A stretch of DNA of 64,000 nucleotides from Sphingobium sp. AS12 (GCF_019097845.1 NZ_JAHRGM010000001.1:310001-374000), one strand, 5' to 3'; positions 34,099 to 45,185 are shown, numbered from the stretch's first letter. Made by a program: numbers and translations. Notes: generated by a model not told the origin, from the sequence alone.

Positions 34099-35481
34099 AT
34101 GCAATTCAATGACTTTGGTCTGGCTGAGCCGATCATGAAGGCGCTCGCCTCCAAAAATTATGTGACCCCGACGCCTATTCAGGAAAAGGCGATCCCCGTC
34201 CTGCTGGAAGGCAAGGATCTGTGCGGCATCGCCCAGACCGGCACCGGCAAGACCGCGGCCTTTGCGCTGCCCAGCCTCGATTATTTCGCGCGCAACCCCA
34301 GGGCGACGCCGATCAAGGGCTGCCGGATGCTGGTGCTGGCCCCGACCCGCGAACTCGCCGCGCAGATTGCGCAGAGCTTCCGCGACTATGGCCGTTTCCT
34401 GAAACTGTCGGTGGAAACCGTGTTCGGCGGCGTGCCGATCGGCAAGCAGATCCGCGCACTGGCGGGCGGCGTCGATGTCGTCGTCGCCACCCCCGGTCGC
34501 CTGCTCGACCTGATCGACCAGCGCGCGCTGACGATCAAGGACACCGAAATCTTCGTCCTCGACGAAGCCGACCAGATGATGGACATGGGCTTCATCCAGC
34601 CCTTGAAGCGCGTCGCCAAGATGCTGCCGGCCGATCGCCAGAACCTGTTTTTCTCGGCCACCATGCCCAAGGAAATCGAGGCGCTTGCCGCCCAGTTCCT
34701 CAACAATCCGGTCAAGGTCAGCGTCGCGCCGCAATCGACCACCGCCGAGCGCGTCCATCAGCGCGCGACCTTCGTCAATCAGGGCGAGAAGCAGGCGCTG
34801 CTTCACCTGATCCTGAAGAGCGAAGATATTGACCGGGCGCTGATCTTCACCCGCACCAAGCATGGCGCCGACCGCGTCGTGCGCTTCCTGGAAGGCGCGG
34901 GGATCGAGGCGTTTGCGATCCATGGCAACAAGAGCCAGGGCCAGCGCACCACCGCGCTCCAGGCTTTCCGTCAGGGCAAGGTGAAGCTGCTGGTCGCGAC
35001 CGACATTGCCGCGCGCGGCATCGACGTGTCGGGCGTGTCCCACGTCATCAACTTTGAAATCCCCAATGTGGCCGAACAATATGTCCACCGCATCGGCCGC
35101 ACCGCGCGCGCCGGAGCCGAAGGCATTGCCATCAGCTTCGTGGCGGACGATGAGCGGCCCTATCTGAAGGCCATTGAAAAGGCGACGCGGGTCAAGCTGG
35201 AAATGGAGCCGCTGCCGGAGAATTTCATGGAAGCGGTGCGCAACCTGCCCAAGCCGGCCGCTCCCAAGAAGGGACCGAGCCAGACGCCGCAGCAGCAGGC
35301 ACGTCGCGCTGATGGCCAGCGCAAATATCAGGACGGCCAGAAGCAGCAGCGCGGAACCCCCGACCGCGCCCATCGCCCCGACGCAGAGGGTGGCGAAAAG
35401 CGCCCCTTCCGCCGTCGCCGCAGCGGTGGTGCCGTCGGCGCGCATAAGGGCGCCGTCCAGCGCACCGGCGCGCCGCGCTGA
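34099..35481 (+). CDS. DEAD-box ATP-dependent RNA helicase, RhlE type
   Basis: A 460-residue helicase with all core motifs: Q motif (TPTPIQEKAIP), AQTGTGKT (I), PTRELAAQ (Ia), TPGRLLDL, VLDEADQMMDMG (II), FSATMP (III), and in the second RecA domain ATDIAARGIDVSG and HRIGRTARAG (VI). The last 85 residues are a basic, Gln/Arg-rich disordered tail (PFRRRRSGG) that binds RNA. It remodels RNA in ribosome assembly or decay, commonly at low temperature. No strong ribosome site precedes the ATG. Confidence 0.93.
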   Translation: MQFNDFGLAEPIMKALASKNYVTPTPIQEKAIPVLLEGKDLCGIAQTGTGKTAAFALPSLDYFARNPRATPIKGCRMLVLAPTRELAAQIAQSFRDYGRFLKLSVETVFGGVPIGKQIRALAGGVDVVVATPGRLLDLIDQRALTIKDTEIFVLDEADQMMDMGFIQPLKRVAKMLPADRQNLFFSATMPKEIEALAAQFLNNPVKVSVAPQSTTAERVHQRATFVNQGEKQALLHLILKSEDIDRALIFTRTKHGADRVVRFLEGAGIEAFAIHGNKSQGQRTTALQAFRQGKVKLLVATDIAARGIDVSGVSHVINFEIPNVAEQYVHRIGRTARAGAEGIAISFVADDERPYLKAIEKATRVKLEMEPLPENFMEAVRNLPKPAAPKKGPSQTPQQQARRADGQRKYQDGQKQQRGTPDRAHRPDAEGGEKRPFRRRRSGGAVGAHKGAVQRTGAPR

Positions 35482-35537
35482 TTACATACTCCCCTTTTAG
35501 GCAGGGGAATTGCACATAGGCTTTCGTCCCCTCTCCA

Positions 35538-35627
35538 CGTCATGCTGAATTTATTTCAGCATCCATTTCTCGTCTCCAGGGGCGGCTTTTGGGGCACGAT
35601 GGATCCTGAAATAAATTCAGGATGACG
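35538..35627. repeat. Family B repeat, 90 nt, copy 1
   Basis: Composite palindrome between the helicase and the M16 peptidase. Left arm CGTCATGCTGAATTTATTTC... and right arm ...CCTGAAATAAATTCAGGATG ACG are each a small hairpin. They flank a 32-nt core (35567-35598) beginning TTCTCGT and ending GGGGCACG. The copy at 61648-61737 is exactly the same length. Confidence 0.88.
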
Positions 35628-35748
35628 TTGGAGGGATAACGGAACTTCATATGCGATTCCTCTCCCTTTTGGGGGGAGGATTTTCGTCCTTTCCATGACC
35701 GTGTTTGTCAGTAGCCATTCAGGAAAATCCCGTTAGGCTCTCCGGCCT

Positions 35749-38637
35749 ATGAGATTTTCCCCACGGCGCACCGCCGCTTCGCTGACTGTCCTCGCCCTGC
35801 TGCTGTCGGGTTCGCCCGCGCCACTCGCTGCCCGGACCGATCCTGCTCCTGCCGTTGCGGGCGGCGCGATTGCGCCGCAGGTGCGGCCATGGCTTTACGA
35901 AAATAGCGATGTTCCTATCGACGCGGCGTGGCGCTTTGGCACGCTGTCCAACGGGTTGCGCTATGCGATCCGTCGCAATGGCGTGCCGCCGGGGCAGGTG
36001 TCCGTCCGGCTGCGGATCGATGCCGGATCGCTGATGGAGCGGCCCGACGAACAGGGTTACGCCCATTTCATGGAGCATCTGACCTTTCGCGGGTCACGCC
36101 ATGTCCCCGATGGCGAATCCAAGCGTATCTGGCAGCGGCTGGGTGTGACCTTTGGCAGCGACAGCAATGCGCAGACCACGCCGACCGGCACCAGCTACGC
36201 ACTCGACCTGCCGCAGGCGACGCAGCAGACGCTGGGCGAGAGCCTGAAAATCCTGTCCGGCATGATGGCCGATCCCAATATCATCGACAGCGCGGTCAAT
36301 GCCGAGCGCGCCGTCGTGCTGGCCGAACGGCGCGAGGGGGACGGGCCGCAAATGCGGATTTCCGACATCAGCCGCCTGCATTTCTTCGCCGGGCAGCCAC
36401 TGGCCGATCATGCGCCGATCGGCACGGTCGCGACGCTCAATGCGGCGACGGCGGCCAAGATGACGGCGTTTCACCAGCGCTGGTATCGCCCCGAAAATGC
36501 GGTGATTGCGATAGCGGGGGATATCGACCCGGCGCTGGCCGAGCAGCTGATCAAGGAGCAGTTTGGCAGCTGGTCGGTGCCGGGCAAGGGCGCGCCATTG
36601 CCCGATTTCGGCACGCCAGATCCCAAATTTCCTGCGACCCGCGTCGCGGTGGAGCCGGGGGTGCCGCTGGGCATGACGCTGGCGTGGCTGCGTCCGTGGA
36701 AACCGCGCGCCGACACTATCCTGTACAATCAGGATAAGCTGACTGACATGCTGGCCTTGCAGATCATCAGCCGGCGGCTGGAACAGGCCGCGCGCAGCGG
36801 CGGCAGTTTTCTGCAATCAAGCGTCGAGCAGCAGGATGTCAGCCGGTCGGTCGACGGCACGTTCATGACCATCATCCCGACGGGCGATAATTGGGAAAAG
36901 GCGCTGGCCGATGTGCGCGCCATTGTGGAGGACGCCAAGACCACGCCGCCCAGCCAGACCGAAATCGACCGCGAATATGCGCAGATGGATACGGCACTGG
37001 CGATCCAGGTCGAAAATGCCGATACGGAGGCTGGCGCCAAGCAGGCGAGCGACCTGATCAGCGCGGTCGATATTCGCGAAACCACGGTCAGTCCCGACGC
37101 GGCGCTCAGCATCTTCCGGTCCGGCAAGGCGAGCATGACGCCTGCCAAGATCGTCGAATCGACGAACCGGCTGTTTTCTGCGGGCGTGTTCCGCACGCTG
37201 CTGGTGACGGGCAAGGCGCAGCCGGGGCTGGACGCCAAGCTGGCCGCCGCCGTCGCCGCGCCGGTCAAGGCCGCGACCAATGCGCGGCTGGCCGACAAGC
37301 TGGTGACAATGGCCGACCTGCCCAAATTGGGCGCGCCGGCGACCGTTTTGTCCCGCACGCCGATCGGCCTGCCGGGGATGGAGAGCATCACTTTTTCCAA
37401 CGGGGTCAAGCTGACCCTGTTCGCCAATGATGCCGAGACCGAGAAAGTGCGGATCAATGTGCGGTTCGGCCATGGCCAGCAGGCCTTCTCGCCATCCAAG
37501 CCGGTGGCGAGCTGGGCGGGGGACTATGCATTGGTTGCCAGTGGCATCGGTACGCTGGGCCAGCGGGAACTGGATGACCTGACCAATGGTCGCCGCATGG
37601 GGATGGACTTTGCGACTGACGAGGATGCGTTCGAGTTGCAGGCGGTGACGCGCCCGGCGGACTATAAGGACCAGCTGCGGCTGTTCGCGACCAAGCTGGG
37701 CGCACCCGGCTGGGATCCCGCGCCGATCGCGCGGGTCAAGACCGGCGCGACTGTTGCCTATGACGCCATGACCCGGTCGCCCGACGCGGTGCTCAGCCGT
37801 GATCTTAGCTGGTTGCTGCATGGCAAGGATGTGCGGTTCCGCACGCCCTCGCTGGCCGAAATCAACGCGCTGACGCCGCAGGCCTTTCGCGCGACATGGG
37901 AACCGATCCTGGCGTCGGGTCCGATCGAGGTGCAGATTTTCGGGCAGGTGAAGGCGGATGACGCGATCGCGGCGGTGGCTGCGACGCTAGGCGCGCTGCC
38001 GCCGCGTCCCGATACGCCGGTGCCAGCGGCCAACCGGGCGATGCGCTTTCCCGCCCATGTCGAAGCGCCGGTGGTGCTGCGGCACAAGGGGGACAAGGAA
38101 CAGGCCGCTGCCGTCATGGCATGGCCGACATCGGGCGGCTTCACCCTGCAAAAGGAAGCCCGCCAGCTGGAAATCTTGACGCAGATCTTCAACGATCGGC
38201 TGTTCGACCGGCTGCGATCGACCGAGGGGGCGGCCTATTCGCCCAGTGTCCAGAATAGCTGGCCTTTCTCCTATGAGAGTGGCGGCTATATATTGGTGAC
38301 CAGTCAGGTGCGGCCCGACCGGATCGGCTATTTCTACGATGTGGTGAAATCGACCGCGGCTGATCTGGCCAAGACGCCGGTCAGTGATGATGAGTTGCAG
38401 CGCGCGGTCGCCCCGATGCGGCAGATGCTGATGCGGGCAGGGACGGGCAATGCCTTCTGGATGAACCAGATGGAGGGCGCGACCCATGATGCCCGCTATG
38501 TCGCAGCGATGCAGACCATGGCGCAGGATATGCTGACCGTCACCCCGGCGCAGTTGCAGGCGCTGGCCGCCCGCTATCTGGCCCCTGCAAAAAGCTGGTC
38601 GGCGATCGTCCTGCCCGAAGGGGTCACCGCGAAATAG
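35749..38637 (+). CDS. Secreted M16 family zinc peptidase (pitrilysin-like)
   Basis: A 962-residue protein with an export signal (about 1-28, ending PAPLAAR). The first half carries the inverted zinc motif HFMEH (about residue 105) and the distal Glu in NAERAVVLAERREGD, so it is the catalytic half; the second half repeats the fold without the motif. Such single-chain, periplasmic M16 enzymes degrade peptides that reach the envelope. It is larger than the 450-residue processing-peptidase type and similar to PqqL/pitrilysin-like proteins. Confidence 0.88.
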   Translation: MRFSPRRTAASLTVLALLLSGSPAPLAARTDPAPAVAGGAIAPQVRPWLYENSDVPIDAAWRFGTLSNGLRYAIRRNGVPPGQVSVRLRIDAGSLMERPDEQGYAHFMEHLTFRGSRHVPDGESKRIWQRLGVTFGSDSNAQTTPTGTSYALDLPQATQQTLGESLKILSGMMADPNIIDSAVNAERAVVLAERREGDGPQMRISDISRLHFFAGQPLADHAPIGTVATLNAATAAKMTAFHQRWYRPENAVIAIAGDIDPALAEQLIKEQFGSWSVPGKGAPLPDFGTPDPKFPATRVAVEPGVPLGMTLAWLRPWKPRADTILYNQDKLTDMLALQIISRRLEQAARSGGSFLQSSVEQQDVSRSVDGTFMTIIPTGDNWEKALADVRAIVEDAKTTPPSQTEIDREYAQMDTALAIQVENADTEAGAKQASDLISAVDIRETTVSPDAALSIFRSGKASMTPAKIVESTNRLFSAGVFRTLLVTGKAQPGLDAKLAAAVAAPVKAATNARLADKLVTMADLPKLGAPATVLSRTPIGLPGMESITFSNGVKLTLFANDAETEKVRINVRFGHGQQAFSPSKPVASWAGDYALVASGIGTLGQRELDDLTNGRRMGMDFATDEDAFELQAVTRPADYKDQLRLFATKLGAPGWDPAPIARVKTGATVAYDAMTRSPDAVLSRDLSWLLHGKDVRFRTPSLAEINALTPQAFRATWEPILASGPIEVQIFGQVKADDAIAAVAATLGALPPRPDTPVPAANRAMRFPAHVEAPVVLRHKGDKEQAAAVMAWPTSGGFTLQKEARQLEILTQIFNDRLFDRLRSTEGAAYSPSVQNSWPFSYESGGYILVTSQVRPDRIGYFYDVVKSTAADLAKTPVSDDELQRAVAPMRQMLMRAGTGNAFWMNQMEGATHDARYVAAMQTMAQDMLTVTPAQLQALAARYLAPAKSWSAIVLPEGVTAK

Positions 38638-38677
38638 CCGGGGCTGCATGAGCACGCGCGCTCGGTCGGCATATGGC

Positions 38678-39280
38678 CTAGCCGATCGCGCGCAGAGCCG
38701 CGACGATCATCCGGGCGGACAAGCGGGCGGTGTCCGCCGCGCTCAGGCTAGGACGCGACAGACTGCGATGGCCGAGGCCAAACATGCAGGCGAGGACAAT
38801 TTCCTCCGCGCCGTCCAGCGCTTCGCCGGACAGGTCGGGATTGGCGGCGCAGGCAAAGTCGCGGATGTAGCGGCGAAAGCGAACGCACATCGCGGCGATG
38901 GTGTCGCCGACCGGCCGATTGCGGAAACTTTCGGCCATGATGTCGAAGGACAGGGCTTCGTCCTTTTCATCGACAATATGCAACAGCAATTGTTCGAACG
39001 TCTGTTCGATCGTCAGTTCGCCCGCATCCAACCGGTTGCGCAGCGCGTCCATGTGCAGACAGCGTTCATCGGCATCGACTTGAACAATTGCCTCGATAAT
39101 ATCTTCCTTGCCCTTGAACAGGCGATAAATCTGACCGACCGAAACTTTCGCTGCCGTTGCGAGTTCCGCCATCGACGTTTGGTGGAACCCATGGCTGTCG
39201 AACAGGTCGCGGGCAGCAGCCATGATCCGCTCCTTACCCGTCTTTTCGGACGCCGGCTGATCTTGCTGCACTGCGGTCAT
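38678..39280 (-). CDS. TetR family repressor of the adjacent RND efflux operon
   Basis: A 200-residue TetR protein. The N-terminal helix-turn-helix is FDSHGFHQTSMAELATAAKV with VSVGQIYRLFKGKEDIIEAI; the rest is a ligand-binding helical domain. It is divergent from the efflux genes and shares a 116-nt gap holding an 18-bp palindrome, so it most likely represses both itself and the pump in an AcrR-like way. The inducer is unknown. Confidence 0.9.
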   Translation of the reverse strand: MTAVQQDQPASEKTGKERIMAAARDLFDSHGFHQTSMAELATAAKVSVGQIYRLFKGKEDIIEAIVQVDADERCLHMDALRNRLDAGELTIEQTFEQLLLHIVDEKDEALSFDIMAESFRNRPVGDTIAAMCVRFRRYIRDFACAANPDLSGEALDGAEEIVLACMFGLGHRSLSRPSLSAADTARLSARMIVAALRAIG

Positions 39281-39345
39281 TTTTACCCCTCGGCCTTTTT
39301 TCTCTCTTGAATTCGCTTTGGCATGATCCTACCTGCGGCGCAAGC

Positions 39346-39363
39346 GGAATGAACGTTCATTCC
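39346..39363. promoter_or_regulatory. Probable TetR operator upstream of the RND operon
   Basis: A perfect 18-bp palindrome, GGAATGAACGTTCATTCC, 33 nt upstream of the adaptor ATG and 66 nt upstream of the tetR start. Size, symmetry and position fit operators of AcrR/TtgR-type repressors. Confidence 0.75.
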
Positions 39364-39396
39364 TATCAGTATCCTATCAAAACGGAAATATGCACG

Positions 39397-40545
39397 ATGC
39401 AAAAGGGGAAGTTCATCGGTTTGCTGGCGTGCGCGTCAGCGCTGGCGCTCAGTGCGTGCGGGGACAGTCCGCCGCCTGCGCCGCCACCACCTGCCGTTGG
39501 CGTAGTGACACTGACGACCGGCTCCGCGCCGTTGCTCAATGAGCTGCCCGGCCGCATTGTCGCGGTCGAAACCGCTGAAGTTAGGCCGCAAATCAGCGGC
39601 GTTATCCGCCGTCGCCTGTTTGCCGAGGGCAGCGTCGTGCGGGCCGGGCAATTGCTCTATGAAATTGAGGACGCCCCCTATCGCGCTGCCGTCGCGCAGG
39701 CGCAGGGATCACTGGCGCGGGCCAATGCCGCGATCCGGTCCACCAGTTTGCAGGCGCAACGCTACAAGGAACTGGTCGGCATCAATGCGGTCAGCCGTCA
39801 GGAATATGACGATGCCGACGCTGCCGCGCAGCAGGCTCGCGCCGATGTTGCAGCGCAGCGTGGAGCCGTGCAATCGGCGCAGGTGAACCAGAATTTCACC
39901 CGCATCCGCGCGCCCATTTCCGGCCGGATCGGTCGGTCGCTGTTCACGCCGGGCGCGCTGGTGCAGGCGGGGCAAACGGACCCGCTGGCGACGATCCAGC
40001 GCACCGACGCTGTCTATGTCGATGTCACCCAGTCCGCCGCGCAGATCATCGACCTGAAACAGGCGATGAAGAGCGGCGGGGTGAGCGGGGCGGATGGCGC
40101 GCGCATCCAGCTGTTGTTGCCTAATGGCAGCACCTATCCGATCGAGGGTCGGCTGCAATTTTCCGAAGTGTCGGTCGATCCAACGTCGGGCGCGGTAACG
40201 CTGCGCGCTTCCTTCGCCAATCCCGACGGGCTGTTGTTGCCCGGCATGTATGTCCGCGCCAAGATGATCGAGGGCCAGCGGACCCAGGCCATCCTCGCGC
40301 CGCAGCAGGGCATCAGCCGCGACGCGCGTGGCCGGGCGACCGCGATGGTCGTTGGCAAGGATAATAAGGCGGAAATGCGCCAGGTGACCGTCGACCGGGC
40401 GGTCGGCGACAAGTGGATCGTCACGGGCGGCCTGAAGGCGGGCGACCGGCTGATCGTCGAGGGGCTGGTCAATCTGCGCCCCGGCACGCTGGTCAAGCCC
40501 GGCGCGCCGCAGCAGGTGACTGCTTCCAAGGGCGGGGCGCAATAA
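39397..40545 (+). CDS. RND efflux periplasmic adaptor (membrane fusion lipoprotein)
   Basis: A 382-residue adaptor with lipobox LALSAC (Cys about residue 21), a proline run, then lipoyl/beta-barrel domains (AEVRPQISGVIRRRLFAEGS; FTRIRAPISGRIGRSLFTPG) and a coiled-coil hairpin (about 100-160). It links the inner-membrane pump to the outer-membrane channel. The start 39397 was chosen because it begins the lipoprotein signal. The gap to the pump gene is 3 nt. Confidence 0.93.
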   Translation: MQKGKFIGLLACASALALSACGDSPPPAPPPPAVGVVTLTTGSAPLLNELPGRIVAVETAEVRPQISGVIRRRLFAEGSVVRAGQLLYEIEDAPYRAAVAQAQGSLARANAAIRSTSLQAQRYKELVGINAVSRQEYDDADAAAQQARADVAAQRGAVQSAQVNQNFTRIRAPISGRIGRSLFTPGALVQAGQTDPLATIQRTDAVYVDVTQSAAQIIDLKQAMKSGGVSGADGARIQLLLPNGSTYPIEGRLQFSEVSVDPTSGAVTLRASFANPDGLLLPGMYVRAKMIEGQRTQAILAPQQGISRDARGRATAMVVGKDNKAEMRQVTVDRAVGDKWIVTGGLKAGDRLIVEGLVNLRPGTLVKPGAPQQVTASKGGAQ

Positions 40546-40548
40546 ATC

Positions 40549-43500
40549 ATGGCCCGTTATTTTATCGACCGGCCCATCTTCGCATGGGTCATCGCCATCG
40601 TCATCATGCTGGCGGGCCTGCTCGCCATCCGATCGCTGCCCGTCGCGCAATTTCCTGAAATCGCGCCGCCCACGGTCAGCATCGGCACCAGCTATCCGGG
40701 CGCCAACGCCCAGACGCTGGAAAGCACGACGACCCAGATCATCGAGCAGCAGCTCAAGGGCATCGACAATCTGCGCTATTTTTCGTCCACCAGCGACAGC
40801 GCGGGCAATCTGACCATCACCCTGACGTTCGAGCAGGGAACCGACGCGGACATCGCGCAGGTGCAGGTGCAGAACAAGCTGGCGCAGGCCACCCCGCTCT
40901 TGCCGCAGGAAGTGCAGCAACAGGGGCTGCGCGTCACCAAATCGACCGCCAGCTTCCTGATGGTGATGGCGGTTTATGCCGATGATGGCATCCACGACCA
41001 GCAGGATGCGGGCGACTTCATCGCGTCATCGCTGCAAGACCCGATCAGCCGCGTCACCGGCGTTGGCGACACCCAGTTGCTGGGTGCGCAATATGCGATG
41101 CGGGTGTGGCTGGACCCCTATAAGATGGCCAATCTGGGCGTCACCACCGGCGACGTGAAGGCGGCGATCCAGGCGCAAAATGCGCAGGTGTCGGCGGGCC
41201 AGATCGGCGGTACGCCATCGCCCAAGGGGCAGGCGCTCAACGCCACAGTCACCGCCCAGTCGCGGTTGCGCACGCCCGAGGAATTTCGCGCCATCCGCCT
41301 GCGCAGCAATGGCGACGGATCGGTCGTTTTGCTGTCCGACGTCGCACGGGTCGAGCTGGGATCGGAAAATTACAGTTTCGGCGCCAAGTTCAATGGCCAT
41401 CCGGCAGCGGGCTTCGGCATCAAGCTGGCCCCCGGTGCCAACGCGCTGGATACGGTTGCCGACGTGAAGGCGCAGATTGACGCGCTGTCCAAGAATTTCC
41501 CCGTCTGGGTCAAATATGACTTCCCCGTCGACAACTCGACCTTTGTCAAACTGTCGGTCGAACAGGTCATCCACACGCTGATCGAAGCGGTGCTGCTAGT
41601 GTTCGTCGTGATGTTCCTGTTCCTCCAGAACTGGCGCGCGACCCTGATCCCCACCATTGCCGTGCCGGTCGTGCTGCTGGGATCGCTGGCGATCCTTCAG
41701 GTGGCAGGTTTCACCATCAACACGCTGACATTGTTCGGCATGGTGCTGGCGATCGGCCTGCTGGTCGATGACGCAATCGTCGTCGTCGAAAATGTCGAGA
41801 GGCTGATTCAGGACGAAGGCCTCAGCCCCAAGGAAGCGGCGAAAAAGTCGATGGACGAGATTAGCGGCGCGCTGATCGGCATCGGTCTGGTCCTGTCGGC
41901 GGTGTTCCTGCCGATGGCTTTCTTCGGTGGTTCGACCGGCGTTATCTTCCGCCAGTTTTCGATCACCATCGTCTCCTCGATGATCCTGTCGGTGCTGGTC
42001 GCGCTGATCCTGACGCCCGCTTTGTGCGCCACGATCCTGAAGCCTGCCAAGCATGACCATGCGACGCAGAAGGGCTTTTTCGGCTGGTTCAACCGCACGT
42101 TCGACAAGGGCGTCGTGCGTTATGGGCAGGGCGTGGAGAAGGTCGAGCGGCGCTGGGGCCGGACGATGCTGGTCTTTGGCCTCATTACGGTCGGTATGGC
42201 GGTCATCTTCCTGCGCCTGCCCAGCGGCTTCCTGCCCGAAGAGGATCAGGGGCGCATCATCAACCAGGTGTCGCTGCCGTCAGGCGCGACGATCGAGGAA
42301 ACCGAACGGACGCTCGACCGGGTGCGCGACTATTATCTGAAAGATGAATCCAAGAATGTCGCGGCGGTATTCACCATTTCCGGCTTCGGCTTCGTCGGAC
42401 AGGGACAGAATGTCGGTATTGCCTTTGTGCGGATGAAGGACTGGTCCGAGCGCAACGGGGACGCCAACAGCGTCATGGCCGTGGCGCAACGCGCCAACGC
42501 CGCCATGCGCAAGATTTCGTCCGCCATGGTGATCGCCTTCGTGCCGCCAGCCGTGCAGGAACTGGGCAATGCGTCGGGTTTCGATTTCCAGCTACTGGAT
42601 CAGGGCAATGTCGGCCATGAAAAGCTGCTGGCGGCGCGCAACCAGTTGCTGGGTATGGCGATGGGCGACAAACGGCTGGCGCAGGTGCGGCCCAATGGTC
42701 TGGAGGACAGCGCGCAGTTGAAGCTGACCGTCGATCAGGCGGCGGCTGGGGCGCTGGGTATTGCACAGGCAGACGTCAACGATACGATCAGCACCAATCT
42801 GGGCAGCAGCTACGTCAATGATTTCATTGATCGCGACCGGGTGAAGCGCGTGTTCGTGCAGGCGGATGCACCGTTCCGCACGACGCCCGATTCCATCGGC
42901 GCACTGCATGTCCGGGGCAGCAGCGGCGTGATGGCACCGCTGTCCGCCTTTGCCACGACGGAGTGGACTCAAGGGCCGGCGCGGCTGGAGCGGTTCAACG
43001 GCGTGCCGTCGATGAACATCCAAGGCGCGCCTGCACCGGGCGTATCGAGCGGTGACGCGATGCAGGCGATGGAGGAATATGCCGCCAAATTGCCCGCTGG
43101 CATCGGCTATAGCTGGAACGGCATTTCCTACGAGGAACGCACGTCCGGCGGGCAGGCACCCTATGTCTATGCATTGTCGATGCTGATAGTGTTCCTGTGC
43201 CTTGCCGCGCTGTATGAAAGCTGGTCGGTGCCGATTGCGGTGCTGCTGGTTGTGCCGCTGGGCGTGCTGGGCGCGGTGATCGCGGCGACGCTGGCGGGGC
43301 TGAACAACGACATCTACCTCCAGGTCGGCCTGATCACCACGATCGGCGTGTCGGCGAAGAATGCGATCCTGATCGTGGAATTTGCCGAGGAGAAGATGCG
43401 CGAGGGCATGTCGCCCGCTGCGGCGGCGCTGGAAGCGGGCAAGCTGCGGCTGCGGCCGATCCTGATGACCAGCTTCGCCTTCATCTTCGGCGTGTTGCCG

Positions 43501-43701
43501 CTGGCGGTATCGTCCGGGGCAGGGGCCGGTGGCCAGAATGCGATCGGTTGGGCCGTGGTCGGCGGGATGCTGTCGGCGACCGTGCTGGCGATCTTCTTCG
43601 TGCCGGTATTCTTCACCGTGGTGAAGCGGCTGTTCCGGGAACATAAGACCCATGATGCGGCCCATGAGCAGGCGAGCCCTGCCGCGCCGCAGGAGGCATA
43701 A
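40549..43701 (+). CDS. RND multidrug efflux pump, inner-membrane subunit (HAE1, AcrB-like)
   Basis: A 1050-residue pump with 12 membrane helices and two large periplasmic loops, the full AcrB length. The proton-relay residues are visible: paired Asp in [15 protein letters not shown] (helix 4) and Lys in [16 protein letters not shown] (helix 10). The N-terminus [20 protein letters not shown] is typical. It exports hydrophobic compounds using the proton gradient; actual substrates are unknown. Confidence 0.95.
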   Translation: MARYFIDRPIFAWVIAIVIMLAGLLAIRSLPVAQFPEIAPPTVSIGTSYPGANAQTLESTTTQIIEQQLKGIDNLRYFSSTSDSAGNLTITLTFEQGTDADIAQVQVQNKLAQATPLLPQEVQQQGLRVTKSTASFLMVMAVYADDGIHDQQDAGDFIASSLQDPISRVTGVGDTQLLGAQYAMRVWLDPYKMANLGVTTGDVKAAIQAQNAQVSAGQIGGTPSPKGQALNATVTAQSRLRTPEEFRAIRLRSNGDGSVVLLSDVARVELGSENYSFGAKFNGHPAAGFGIKLAPGANALDTVADVKAQIDALSKNFPVWVKYDFPVDNSTFVKLSVEQVIHTLIEAVLLVFVVMFLFLQNWRATLIPTIAVPVVLLGSLAILQVAGFTINTLTLFGMVLAIGLLVDDAIVVVENVERLIQDEGLSPKEAAKKSMDEISGALIGIGLVLSAVFLPMAFFGGSTGVIFRQFSITIVSSMILSVLVALILTPALCATILKPAKHDHATQKGFFGWFNRTFDKGVVRYGQGVEKVERRWGRTMLVFGLITVGMAVIFLRLPSGFLPEEDQGRIINQVSLPSGATIEETERTLDRVRDYYLKDESKNVAAVFTISGFGFVGQGQNVGIAFVRMKDWSERNGDANSVMAVAQRANAAMRKISSAMVIAFVPPAVQELGNASGFDFQLLDQGNVGHEKLLAARNQLLGMAMGDKRLAQVRPNGLEDSAQLKLTVDQAAAGALGIAQADVNDTISTNLGSSYVNDFIDRDRVKRVFVQADAPFRTTPDSIGALHVRGSSGVMAPLSAFATTEWTQGPARLERFNGVPSMNIQGAPAPGVSSGDAMQAMEEYAAKLPAGIGYSWNGISYEERTSGGQAPYVYALSMLIVFLCLAALYESWSVPIAVLLVVPLGVLGAVIAATLAGLNNDIYLQVGLITTIGVSAKNAILIVEFAEEKMREGMSPAAAALEAGKLRLRPILMTSFAFIFGVLPLAVSSGAGAGGQNAIGWAVVGGMLSATVLAIFFVPVFFTVVKRLFREHKTHDAAHEQASPAAPQEA

Positions 43702-43704
43702 GAG

Positions 43705-45105
43705 ATGCGTAACATGAAGGCGCTGGGCGCCATCACCCTGTCGCTGGCGTTGGCCGCCTGCGACATGGCCCCCAAATATGTGCGGCCCGTCCTGCCGGTG
43801 CCGGCGACCAGTCCGCAGGGACCAGCTTATGGCGCGGCAGACGGGGCGGCGATCGTCCCGGCCGACACGGCATGGCGCGATTTTTTCACCGACGCCCGTC
43901 TGGCGCGGGTGATTGAAACGGCGCTGGCCAATAATCGCGACCTGCGCGTTGCACTGGCCAATGTCGAACAGGCGCGAGCCCAATATAAGGTGCAGCGCGC
44001 CGACCTGCTGCCGACGGTCGCGGCGGGCGGAACCGCAACCTATCAGGATTCGCCCTTTTCGCTCGCCGGGTCGGGGCGGACCGATGTTTATCAGGCGCAG
44101 GTCGGCATTTCGGCCTGGGAAATCGACCTGTTCGGGCGGGTGCGAAACCTGAACAAGGCGGCGCAGGAGCAATATTTTGCGAGCGTCGAAACCCGCAATG
44201 CGGCGCAGACCGCGCTGATCGCAGAGGTGGCCAATGCCTGGCTGACCATGGCGGCGGATCAGGAACGGTTGCGGATCGCCCGCGATCTGGAAAGCGCGTT
44301 CGGCAAGACGCTGGAGCTTAATCGCGCGCGCTTTGCCAAGGGGATCGCGTCCGAACTGGAAGTGCGGCAGGCGCAGACCAGCTATGATGCAGCGCGATCG
44401 ACGATCGCCGAGACGCTGACCTTGGTGGCGCAGGATCAGAATGCGCTCAACCTGCTGGCGGGCACGACCGTTGCGGGCAGTGACCTGCCCGATGCTTTGC
44501 CGCCCGCCGGGGCGACGATCGACAATCTGCCCGCTGACATCGCATCCGACGTGCTGCTGCGGCGGCCCGATATTGCAGCGGCCGAGCATCAGTTGCGCAG
44601 CGCCAACGCCAATATCGGCGCGGCGCGGGCGGCCTTTTTCCCCAATATCTCGCTGACGGCGGCGTTCGGATCGCTGAGCCTTGGCCTGTCCAACCTGTTC
44701 GGGTCGGGCAGCCAATTCTGGTCGGTCGCGCCGTCGGCATCGCTGCCGATCTTCGACTTCGGCAAGAATAAGGGCAATCTGGCCTATGCCAAAGCCACCT
44801 ATGACGCGATGCTGGCGACCTATGAAAAGAGCGTGCAGACCGGTTTTCGCGAGGTCGCCGATGCGCTGGCGCGGCGCGGGACGATGAGCCAGCAGTTGGA
44901 AGCGCAAACATCGCAGCGCGATGCGGCGCGGGTCGCCTATACGCTGTCGGACGCCCGTTTTCGTGCCGGGGTCGATCCCTTCCTGACGACGCTGGATTCG
45001 CAGCGGGCGCTGTCCACGGCGGAGCAGAGCCTGCTGGCGACGCGGCTGACCCGTGCGACCAATATGGTCGAGCTGTATCGGGCGATGGGTGGCGGGCTGA
45101 AATAA
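43705..45105 (+). CDS. RND efflux outer-membrane factor (NodT/OprM family lipoprotein)
   Basis: A 466-residue trimeric channel protein with lipobox LALAAC (Cys about residue 18) and two repeated outer-membrane-efflux domains (EIDLFGRVRNLNKAAQEQYF, LLRRPDIAAAEHQLRSANAN). AGGAGG lies 9 nt before the ATG, and the gap after the pump gene is 3 nt, so the three genes are one operon. It completes the tripartite pump. Confidence 0.93.
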   Translation: MRNMKALGAITLSLALAACDMAPKYVRPVLPVPATSPQGPAYGAADGAAIVPADTAWRDFFTDARLARVIETALANNRDLRVALANVEQARAQYKVQRADLLPTVAAGGTATYQDSPFSLAGSGRTDVYQAQVGISAWEIDLFGRVRNLNKAAQEQYFASVETRNAAQTALIAEVANAWLTMAADQERLRIARDLESAFGKTLELNRARFAKGIASELEVRQAQTSYDAARSTIAETLTLVAQDQNALNLLAGTTVAGSDLPDALPPAGATIDNLPADIASDVLLRRPDIAAAEHQLRSANANIGAARAAFFPNISLTAAFGSLSLGLSNLFGSGSQFWSVAPSASLPIFDFGKNKGNLAYAKATYDAMLATYEKSVQTGFREVADALARRGTMSQQLEAQTSQRDAARVAYTLSDARFRAGVDPFLTTLDSQRALSTAEQSLLATRLTRATNMVELYRAMGGGLK

Positions 45106-45185
45106 GGGCGTTTTGATCGCAAGGGGCGGGAGGCGTGGCCATCTGTCCCTTGCTATACGGGGCAGGAGATTTTGGAGACTGTTCC

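Noticed and set aside
34012-35445. A 477-codon minus-strand open frame over the helicase gene
   Set aside because: Opposite a clear DEAD-box helicase with all motifs; no recognisable fold or ribosome site.
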